Source: Prevotella sp.
Lineage (GTDB): Bacteria; Bacteroidota; Bacteroidia; Bacteroidales; Bacteroidaceae
Length of the DNA: 64,000 nucleotides
Assembly: GCA_017557405.1 (NCBI GenBank)
Contig: JAFYYV010000046.1
Location: 1 to 64,000 of the forward strand
Reading direction: 5' to 3'
Shown here: piece after piece, positions 57,855 to 64,000 of the stretch
How the letters are laid out: the number at the start of each line of letters is the position of its first letter
Position numbering within the stretch: the first letter of the stretch is position 1
The notes under the pieces: generated by a model
What the model was told of the DNA's origin: nothing
Seen by the model: only the letters and a program-made list of their open reading frames with translations
The model's database searches: none
Made by a program: the position numbers and the translations under genes

Positions 57855-58997
57855 ATGACATACGTTTGTTTACAACAATATTGGTGGTTCCTGGTTTCGT
57901 TGTTAGGAGCCTTGTTGGTCTTCCTCATGTTCGTGCAGGGAGCCAACTCCATGATTTTCCAGTTGGGGCGCGATGCTGAAGAGCGTCGTATGCTTATCAA
58001 TTCAACTGGTAGGAAATGGGAGATCACGTTCACCACGCTCGTTACTTTTGGTGGTGCGTTCTTCGCTGCTTTCCCGTTGTTCTATAGCACCAGCTTTGGT
58101 GGCGCCTATTGGTTGTGGATGATTATCTTGTTCTCGTTTGTCTTGCAAGCTGTCAGCTATGAGTTCCAAAACAAATTGGGCAACCTGCTGGGCACTCGTA
58201 CATTCCAGATTTTCCTGGTCATCAACGGCATCTTGGGTCCGCTGTTGTTGGGTGGAGCGGTGGCTACATTCTTCACGGGAAGCAATTTCATCGTGGAGCG
58301 CGACAACATCTTCCAAATGGCACAACCAGTCATCAGCCGATGGGCGAATGCTTCCAACGGCCTTGATGCATTGCTCGATCCGTGGAACATTGTGTTCGGA
58401 TTGGCTGTGTTCTTCTTGGCGAGGGTGTTGGGAATCCTTTATATCATGAATAATGTGAACGATGAGAACATCCGTTCGCGCGGTAGTGTGCAACTGATTG
58501 GCAATTCGATCATCTTCCTGATTCTCTTCTTGGCTTTCTTCATCCGCACTTTGCTGGGATACGGCTATGCTTACGATCCGCAGACGGGTGTTGTTGGCAT
58601 TGTTGAAGGGAAATACTGGCAGAACCTCATGGATATGTGGTATCTGGTGGTAGGCATCTTGGTGGGTGTTGTCCTGTTGCTCTATGGTATTGTGCGCACC
58701 ATTGTTTCCAAGACCTACATACGTGGAATTTGGCCTGCAGGCATTGGTGTGGTCATCGTAGTGTTGTGCTTGCTGTTGTGTGCAGGTTGGAACAACACGT
58801 GCTATTATCCTTCAAACGAAGATTTGCAGAGTTCGCTTCACATCATGAATTCATGCTCCAGTGAGTTCACTTTGCGCACGATGGCGTGGGTCAGCCTTTT
58901 CATTCCCTTTGTCTTGGCTTACATCGCCTATGCTTGGCGTGCACTCGACAGCAAGAAGATTGACCGTGATGAGATGAAACGAGGCGACATCTATTGA
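57855..58997 (+). CDS. cydB: Cytochrome bd quinol oxidase subunit II CydB
   Basis: 380 residues with about eight or nine hydrophobic helices. The N-terminal QQYWWFLVSLLGALLVFLMFVQGANSM is typical of CydB. ITFTTLVTFGGAFFAAFPLFYSTSFGGAYW corresponds to the conserved second helix. It pairs with CydA as the structural half of the oxidase. It ends 8 bp before the next 22-bp array. No cydC or cydD ABC genes lie in the window. Confidence 0.95.
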   Translation: MTYVCLQQYWWFLVSLLGALLVFLMFVQGANSMIFQLGRDAEERRMLINSTGRKWEITFTTLVTFGGAFFAAFPLFYSTSFGGAYWLWMIILFSFVLQAVSYEFQNKLGNLLGTRTFQIFLVINGILGPLLLGGAVATFFTGSNFIVERDNIFQMAQPVISRWANASNGLDALLDPWNIVFGLAVFFLARVLGILYIMNNVNDENIRSRGSVQLIGNSIIFLILFLAFFIRTLLGYGYAYDPQTGVVGIVEGKYWQNLMDMWYLVVGILVGVVLLLYGIVRTIVSKTYIRGIWPAGIGVVIVVLCLLLCAGWNNTCYYPSNEDLQSSLHIMNSCSSEFTLRTMAWVSLFIPFVLAYIAYAWRALDSKKIDRDEMKRGDIY

Positions 58998-59004
58998 TAA
59001 AAAG

Positions 59005-59087
59005 AATACAGGGGCTTTGTACGAGTTGTACATGGCCCCTGTATTGTCAGTATATGCCGCTTGTATTAGTAATACATGCCACATGTA
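59005..59087. repeat. 22-bp-pitch array of 17-bp palindromes, four units
   Basis: Units start at 59005, 59027, 59049 and 59071: AATACAGGGGCTTTGTA, TGTACATGGCCCCTGTA, AGTATATGCCGCTTGTA and AATACATGCCACATGTA. The spacers are CGAGT, TTGTC and TTAGT. The first two units also pair with each other as ATACAGGGGC and GCCCCTGTAT. It fills the gap between convergent cydB and the lipoprotein gene, and may double as a terminator. Confidence 0.75.
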
Positions 59088-59102
59088 CTCATTCAATATC
59101 TG

Positions 59103-60275
59103 TTATTTCATGAGCTTATGCCATTCAGGTTTGGGTTCGTAGAGGGCTTTTGAGAGTGTTGCTTCGAACGCTTTTCCTTCCTCCACCGTGATCTCTTTTC
59201 CATCAAGTGTGAACTCTGAGTCCTCATAAATATCCATACGGATGAAGTTATGGGCGCGTTGGCTGTCTTTCACCGTGATGGTGTTGGTGTAGTAGGAGGG
59301 ACCTCCAGCAGGACCTCCAACTGTCACACGCCCAGGTGCAAATGATGGTTGGAAGCGGCTTGTTTCGGAAACAAGCAGTTGGGGGCCATCAAAATCGCCA
59401 AATGCGAAGAAAGCTCCATTCTTGTCATTGTCGGCTCTCATCCACACTTCGTTCACGCCATCTTGGTCAATGTCTATCAAAGCGAACTTCGTGAGACGGA
59501 TTCCACCATCTTCGGCTTTGTCTTCATTGAAAAGCTGGATAAGCTTTTCTTGGTCTTGAATGCGGATTCCAGCTAGTTTGAAGTCGTTTCCATCGAATCG
59601 ATAGATGTGGCGTAATGCCACTCCTGCTTCTTCTTCGATGACAAACTCCTTGTTTCCTTGTGGCAGAATGTAATTCAAATAGGGCTTCTTCAACAAGCCT
59701 TTGAAGTTGGCGGTGGGACTTTCTTCAGGAGTGAGTTTGCCTGTTGCGGGATCATAATCGTATGCGCAGACAAATTGGTCAACTCTTGCAATGGGCCAAG
59801 CCAAGCAAACCATCAAAAGCTTGTGACCATTCTGTTTATCCACTACGCTGGCCATCATGTCTTCTGCATCGCCTCCTTGACTTCCAAATGCCTCCATATA
59901 TCCCTTTTCTTTCTCAACTTTCACTTTCAAGTTGGGATATCCGTTTTCTTGCGGCACGTTCTTTCCTTCGGCTTTCAACGTCAGCGTGTTGCCAATGGCT
60001 GTAGGCCAAGCCTTGTTGAATGCTTTTGCTAGTTGCACGATGTCAATGTCCTTGGTGGCGCCTTCAACAGGGATGGTCAGGTTTTTCCACCCCTCGTTCA
60101 CCTCTTTCAACTCGTAGATGGCTTTGCGTGTTGGCAATCCATCGTCAGCTTTAGCTGTTGTTTGCTCGGTACTATCGGCAGTTGCGTCATCTGTTGCATC
60201 ACCGCCTTTCTTCCCTTGGTTGCACGAAGCCAATGCCGTAATCAGGCATAAGGCGATAAAGAGCTTTTTCTTCAT
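59103..60275 (-). CDS. Lipoprotein of unknown function (paralogue of the next gene)
   Basis: 390 residues. The lipobox is ITALASC (Cys18), followed by a D/T/A-rich tether. Landmarks shared with the gene at 60323 are VQLAKAFNKAWPTA, YDYDPATGKLTPEES and TKFALIDIDQDGVNEVWMRADND. The DIDQDGVNE segment is like the calcium-binding loop of FG-GAP/EF-hand-type repeats. It probably lies on the periplasmic or outer face. Function unknown. The gap to the next gene upstream is 47 bp. Confidence 0.82.
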   Translation of the reverse strand: MKKKLFIALCLITALASCNQGKKGGDATDDATADSTEQTTAKADDGLPTRKAIYELKEVNEGWKNLTIPVEGATKDIDIVQLAKAFNKAWPTAIGNTLTLKAEGKNVPQENGYPNLKVKVEKEKGYMEAFGSQGGDAEDMMASVVDKQNGHKLLMVCLAWPIARVDQFVCAYDYDPATGKLTPEESPTANFKGLLKKPYLNYILPQGNKEFVIEEEAGVALRHIYRFDGNDFKLAGIRIQDQEKLIQLFNEDKAEDGGIRLTKFALIDIDQDGVNEVWMRADNDKNGAFFAFGDFDGPQLLVSETSRFQPSFAPGRVTVGGPAGGPSYYTNTITVKDSQRAHNFIRMDIYEDSEFTLDGKEITVEEGKAFEATLSKALYEPKPEWHKLMK

Positions 60276-60322
60276 ATTCTATTTCTTTTGCTTCTTAACT
60301 TAAAATTTTTCAACTTATAAAC

Positions 60323-61432
60323 TTATTTGGCAAAAGAATGCCATTTGGGATTCAATTCTATACCGTCATCGAGTGCCTTCATGAACTTGTCGCCTTCGGC
60401 TTCTGGTATCTCTTTTTCGTTCTTCCACCATGTGCTAGTTCCTGGGTCGTCATCTTCAAAACCGTATTCCGTGATGACTTTATATACATCATCAAGTTTA
60501 CTGTTTTTCACCAAGGTGAATGTGGTAGTTTGACAACCTGTTCCACATCCTCCTGATTGTTGAACGATGCCTTTGTGGAACGTTACGGTCGAGTGGTAGT
60601 TCTCGGTTTCGAGCAACCAAATCTTCCCTTGATTGATGGCATAGATGGCTCCATCTTCCTCATTCTCATTACGCGTCCAGAGTTCAGGGCTGCCATCTTG
60701 ATCGATGTCCACAAGAGCATATTTCACCATTGTGGGATTGCTGCCTCTATACATGTCATCTTTGTCATCGTATAGTTTCTTCATCTTGGCATAGTCATCT
60801 ATATCGGTGCGTGCGAACTTGTGCTTCGTTCCATCGAATGAATAGGTGTGCCTGATGTATTTCTCCCATCCTGGGATGAACTCGCTGACCACGATGTCCT
60901 TCCCTTTTTGTGGTAGTTTGTATTCTACCACATTCCCCTCGAAGCTCGTCTTGAAGTCCTGCAAGAGGCTTTTCTCGGGAGTAAGTGTTCCTTTGGCAGG
61001 ATCGTAATCGTAGAACATCAGGGTGTTGATGGTGGGCTCGATGGGTTGGGATAGGTTCACAGCAAACAACCGATGTCCATTGTTGCGTTTCCAGAAGCAG
61101 GCTGTCATTTTCTGTCCTTCTACTTCGCTAGTCGCATAACCGTTGGCAGCATCTACGGTTGCCTTGCCCTTGCTGGCGGCTGTAGGCCAAGTCTTGTTGA
61201 ATGCCTCTACCAATTGTTCGATGCTAGGGGCTTGTCCACCATTTTCCACAGTAATGGTCTTGTCTGCCCATTGCTTGGCAATGGCCTCCACTCCAAGGGT
61301 TCCTTCCTCATCTTTTACAGCTGAGGTTTTCTCGTTGGCGTTCTCGTTTTCGTTTGATTCCGATTTGGGTTGATTGCCGCAAGCCGTCAAAAGCAGGCAG
61401 AGGCAAATCAGCGTTGTCAATGGCTTGTTCAT
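60323..61432 (-). CDS. Lipoprotein of unknown function (paralogue of the preceding gene)
   Basis: 369 residues with lipobox LLLTAC (Cys19) and an N/E-rich tether. It shares IEQLVEAFNKTWPTAAS, YDYDPAKGTLTPEKS and VKYALVDIDQDGSPELWTRNEN with the 59103 gene. Their identity is low elsewhere, so the duplication is old. It contains CGTGCQ near residue 290, absent from its partner. The two probably form an operon from the promoter at 61467. Confidence 0.82.
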   Translation of the reverse strand: MNKPLTTLICLCLLLTACGNQPKSESNENENANEKTSAVKDEEGTLGVEAIAKQWADKTITVENGGQAPSIEQLVEAFNKTWPTAASKGKATVDAANGYATSEVEGQKMTACFWKRNNGHRLFAVNLSQPIEPTINTLMFYDYDPAKGTLTPEKSLLQDFKTSFEGNVVEYKLPQKGKDIVVSEFIPGWEKYIRHTYSFDGTKHKFARTDIDDYAKMKKLYDDKDDMYRGSNPTMVKYALVDIDQDGSPELWTRNENEEDGAIYAINQGKIWLLETENYHSTVTFHKGIVQQSGGCGTGCQTTTFTLVKNSKLDDVYKVITEYGFEDDDPGTSTWWKNEKEIPEAEGDKFMKALDDGIELNPKWHSFAK

Positions 61433-61466
61433 ATTGCTCTTTTGTGGTTAAATGATTGTTTTGATG

Positions 61467-61497
61467 CAAAAATACGAATAATATTGAAATATAGCAA
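61467..61497 (-). promoter_or_regulatory. Promoter of the paired lipoprotein genes
   Basis: On the minus strand TTG (61497-61495) and TATTTTTG (61474-61467) are 20 bp apart. It overlaps the divergent cyclophilin promoter. Confidence 0.5.
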
Positions 61498-61514
61498 TTT
61501 TTTTTGTATTTTTG
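61484..61514 (+). promoter_or_regulatory. Promoter of the cyclophilin gene
   Basis: TTG (61484-61486) and TATTTTTG (61507-61514) are 20 bp apart. It is interleaved with the lipoprotein promoter on the other strand, so the two may compete. Confidence 0.5.
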
Positions 61515-61581
61515 TACGCAAAAAGATGAAACTCGATATCTTACAATACTCAAGAATTCAAAAACTTAATAACTCAATAGA

Positions 61582-62271
61582 ATGAGACGATTGTTTTTTC
61601 TTTGCGCATTTTCTGCCATGTTTGCATTGAATGCTTTGGCTCAAGAGGCCGATACTGTGCGCCATGAGGTGCTTTTCCAGACTTCGATGGGCGATATCCG
61701 TGTGGTACTTTACAACGAGACACCCCGCCATCGTGATAATTTCTTGAAACTGGTGGGTGAGGGGTTCTATGATGGAAATCTGTTCCATCGAGTGATAGCC
61801 GATTTCATGATTCAAACGGGTGATTCCACAACGCGTCATGCAAAGCCTGGTGAAACAGTGGGATTGCATTCACCCGATTATACGGTGCCTGCCGAAATAG
61901 TCTTCCCTCAGTATTTCCACAAACGTGGCGCATTGGCTGCTGCGCGTGAGGGTGATGCTCAGAATCCTGAGCGTGCATCATCGGCCAGCCAATTCTATAT
62001 CGTCTATGGTACGAACTACAGTTCGCTGTCGCTTGATCGTTTCCAAGAGCGACTTGACCAAGCAACAGGAGGAACGGTGAAACTGACCGAGGATATCCGA
62101 GATTATTACCGTAAGTATGGTGGAACTCCCCATCTTGATGGGCAATATACCGTTTTTGGCGAAGTGGTGGAAGGTATGGATGTGGTCAGGAAAATCAATT
62201 ATGTGCAAACTGATGATTATGCCCGCCCTGTTGACGATGTTCGTATCGTGAAGGCCACCATCGTGAAATAA
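61582..62271 (+). CDS. Exported cyclophilin-type peptidyl-prolyl isomerase
   Basis: 229 residues. The signal peptide is LCAFSAMFALNALAQ. Cyclophilin landmarks: VLFQTSMGDIRVVLYNETPRHRDNF, GFYDGNLFHRVIADFMIQTGD (containing the FHRV active-site Arg), RASSASQFYIVYG and LDGQYTVFGEVVEGMDVV. An insert of about 40 residues with LDRFQERLDQAT before the GEVV region is common in Bacteroidetes forms. It accelerates proline isomerisation in the periplasm. It converges on the next gene with a 3-bp gap. Confidence 0.93.
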   Translation: MRRLFFLCAFSAMFALNALAQEADTVRHEVLFQTSMGDIRVVLYNETPRHRDNFLKLVGEGFYDGNLFHRVIADFMIQTGDSTTRHAKPGETVGLHSPDYTVPAEIVFPQYFHKRGALAAAREGDAQNPERASSASQFYIVYGTNYSSLSLDRFQERLDQATGGTVKLTEDIRDYYRKYGGTPHLDGQYTVFGEVVEGMDVVRKINYVQTDDYARPVDDVRIVKATIVK

Positions 62272-62274
62272 GAG

Positions 62275-62958
62275 CTATTCTTTGTTGCTCTGTTCTTCCT
62301 TTTTATCGTTGCTCTGCCAATTGGGAATGAACACCAGGCGCATCCGCCAGAAGACGTAGATGGCCAAGATCAATTCTACGATTATGAGGGAAGGGTAAGG
62401 ATCGAAATTTTGATTGCTAATTGTCCAAACCAATGCATACAACATGGGGAGGATTTCCGGAACAAGCATCCATGCGATGATAGCCCATCCCAAATGACAC
62501 AATCGACCTCCATGATTGGCACTCAACAACGCCCCCACCGCTAGCATGCAGATGAGGTAGATGAAAAAGATGAGCGCCCGTCCTGCTTGATAATACTTGA
62601 ATTGACCTAAATGGTCAAAAGTGAAATCGGGTATGGGTACAATCCATCCATACAGCCAACGAACCAAGTATATGACGATGGCTGCCCATAATAACCAACG
62701 TAGCCAGCGTTGCGATTTGGGTAGATGCATGGAGATTTGCCAAAGCATCCACGAGAAGGCGGCGATGTATACAACATTAAAAGCAATTTTCATCCACGGG
62801 GCGGTAATGAGATCGCGCAGGACGTCAAGTCCCGAATAGCCAGTAATAGGAGTCGTGATAGGCGCTGGGATTTTAGCCAATGTGTAGGCTACCACGATGA
62901 TCCAAAACCATGTGGCAATGTGTTTTACTTTGTTGGGTGAGACGATGAAATTGTTCAT
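62275..62958 (-). CDS. Polytopic membrane protein of unknown function
   Basis: 227 residues with six hydrophobic segments at about 13-30, 57-75, 85-108, 128-147, 155-180 and 187-207, and a lysine/glutamate-rich tail (NDKKEEQSNKE). No motif recognised. It follows the SGNH hydrolase gene by 36 bp on the same strand. Confidence 0.78.
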   Translation of the reverse strand: MNNFIVSPNKVKHIATWFWIIVVAYTLAKIPAPITTPITGYSGLDVLRDLITAPWMKIAFNVVYIAAFSWMLWQISMHLPKSQRWLRWLLWAAIVIYLVRWLYGWIVPIPDFTFDHLGQFKYYQAGRALIFFIYLICMLAVGALLSANHGGRLCHLGWAIIAWMLVPEILPMLYALVWTISNQNFDPYPSLIIVELILAIYVFWRMRLVFIPNWQSNDKKEEQSNKE

Positions 62959-62994
62959 AGTCGAGGTTGTTTATGTAGGATGAAATAGATTTCT

Positions 62995-63810
62995 TCAGAA
63001 AGTACAGGGGAGTGTTAGTAATTGATACATCAAGGTGCGAGCCATACGTTGATGCCCCCAATCGTTAGGGTGTAATTGGTCAGTATCAGGCTTGGCGAAA
63101 TATTGCAGATGTTCAGGTAGCAGGGGATAGAGTCCGCTTGTTGCATTCCAGTCGATGACTGGCACGGCCCATATATTTCCAGCCTCTTTCAGACTTTCCA
63201 CGTAGGCGTCTACATATTCACCACATTTGTTCTGATAGGCTTCTGTGGGTTGTACATTTTTGTCGTTTGGTCCGAAGTATCCACGATGGATGGGAGTGAG
63301 CAGAACAATTTGCTTGGTGGGATAGAGTGCCTTAACATGAGCCAATGCAATGTTGATGCGTCCACGATAAGTGGAGTCGGTCATGATGGGTTGTCTCATC
63401 CGACGTGTCTGCAATGTTTTCGTGGCACCACGTGCAGCATATACCTGTTCATCACTCTCGCTGAACCATTTGCCTATGGGAACAGCGTTGTTGTAGTCGT
63501 TGGTTCCACAAAAGATGATGATGGCATCAACGTCGTCTCCATGTTCTTCGTGTAAACGGTCTGCTTGTTTGGGAATATCATCCCATTGGCGTCCGCTGAT
63601 ACCGTAGACAAAAGGTGTGATTTGCAACCAATCTTCAAGGAATCCCCAGTATTTCTTTTTCGAGCCGCTATTGCGAGGGTCGGTAATGGAGTCTCCAAGA
63701 TAGGCTACTCGCTTGCCTTGCCAAGGATGTGCTATCAAGGCTTGTGATAGCATAGGTGTGGCTATAAGCAAACAAAGGCTGAGGCAGAATGCTTTCTTGA
63801 GGTTTTTCAT
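62995..63810 (-). CDS. Secreted SGNH/GDSL hydrolase
   Basis: 271 residues. The signal peptide is LSLCLLIATPMLSQA. SGNH blocks are complete: VAYLGDSITDP (nucleophile Ser), GISGRQWDD (Gly), IIFCGTNDYNN (Asn) and DQLHPNDWGHQRMA (Asp/His). It is an esterase or deacetylase of carbohydrate or lipid esters; the substrate is not predictable. It lies 24 bp downstream of a phosphoesterase gene cut by the window end. Confidence 0.92.
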   Translation of the reverse strand: MKNLKKAFCLSLCLLIATPMLSQALIAHPWQGKRVAYLGDSITDPRNSGSKKKYWGFLEDWLQITPFVYGISGRQWDDIPKQADRLHEEHGDDVDAIIIFCGTNDYNNAVPIGKWFSESDEQVYAARGATKTLQTRRMRQPIMTDSTYRGRINIALAHVKALYPTKQIVLLTPIHRGYFGPNDKNVQPTEAYQNKCGEYVDAYVESLKEAGNIWAVPVIDWNATSGLYPLLPEHLQYFAKPDTDQLHPNDWGHQRMARTLMYQLLTLPCTF

Positions 63811-63834
63811 TTGAGAATATGATGAGGTTGTTTG

Positions 63835-64000
63835 TTATTTGGATGAAGGTTCTAGATGCGCCACAACGTACTCTGATTGGGTGCCAATACGGAATTTGCC
63901 TCCCCAAATGCCAATGCCGCTTGTTACGTAGAATTGGGTTTTTCCTCGCTGGGAGGGTCCGTAGGCATTCTCATACATGGCATCTTCAATCCAACTGATG
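63835..64000 (-). CDS. Metallophosphoesterase, 3' end only (partial)
   Basis: The last 54 codons of a minus-strand gene that continues past the window end. The readable part includes SQRGKTQFYVTSGIGIWGG, KFRIGTQSEYVVAHLE and a stop at 63835-63837. The YVTSGIGxWG...RIGTxSEYVV ending is like the C-terminus of YkuE/YaeI-type calcineurin-like phosphoesterases. The catalytic motifs lie outside the window. Confidence 0.65.
   Translation of the reverse strand, partial: ISWIEDAMYENAYGPSQRGKTQFYVTSGIGIWGGKFRIGTQSEYVVAHLEPSSK

Overview
The window reads as chromosome of a Bacteroidales bacterium, most likely Prevotellaceae. The evidence is the set of -7 boxes of the form TAnnTTTG in front of many genes, a PorE-type OmpA lipoprotein of type IX secretion, BspA-like leucine-rich repeats, cydAB preceded by a DUF4492 gene, DUF6249/DUF5056/DUF6057 proteins, and ECF sigma factors paired with FecR-like or beta-barrel partners. 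I see no tRNA, rRNA, CRISPR array or prophage. The species cannot be fixed from the sequence alone.

Layout: 0.2-7.3 kb holds two ECF sigma modules with thyA and an NSUN-type RNA methyltransferase between them. 7.4-11.6 kb carries porE and topB. 12.0-18.3 kb is a surface-protein block: a BspA-like LRR protein, two other secreted proteins with the same C-terminal tail, and two outer-membrane barrels. 18.3-19.7 kb is non-coding and rich in repeats. 19.7-23.0 kb holds tandem paralogous lipoproteins and a third ECF module. 23.5-27.0 kb encodes a haem-motif PD40 lipoprotein and a DUF6057 membrane protein. 27.1-34.0 kb is a minus-strand run: acyltransferase, sugar isomerase, purT, a DUF559 endonuclease, rfbB, a small membrane protein, phosphoesterase, kinase and MATE transporter. 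34.3-41.5 kb has a CE1-like esterase, an ECF/FecR/TonB-type receptor module and a subtilase. 41.6-45.2 kb has xseAB, ilvE and trmB, followed by a candidate small RNA. 45.5-48.9 kb has a GH115 enzyme and an Mrp ATPase. 49.5-55.5 kb is an efflux operon. 56.0-59.0 kb is cydAB. The remainder is two paralogous lipoproteins, a cyclophilin, a membrane protein, an SGNH hydrolase and the 3' end of a metallophosphoesterase gene.

The most unusual content is in the repeats. (1) Seven arrays share one geometry: 17-bp imperfect palindromes separated by 5-bp spacers, at an exact 22-bp pitch. The palindrome sequence changes between arrays and even within one array, but the pitch does not. (2) A GC-rich inverted-repeat element occurs three times with distinguishable head and tail arms. 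One copy carries a DUF559 (Vsr-like) endonuclease gene, one looks like the same element with the gene removed, and one supplies the start codon and N-terminus of xseA. Related single arms lie in frame inside topB and other genes. This resembles REP/RAYT systems with a different enzyme. (3) AT-rich cores bracketed by inverted short-repeat arrays occur two or three times, in two cases between convergent genes.

Functionally the window combines envelope and surface functions (porE, BspA-like proteins, barrels, ECF signalling), xylan-related enzymes (GH115, CE1-like esterase), microaerobic respiration (cydAB), efflux and housekeeping genes. All product names come from reading sequences by eye; no database search was run.
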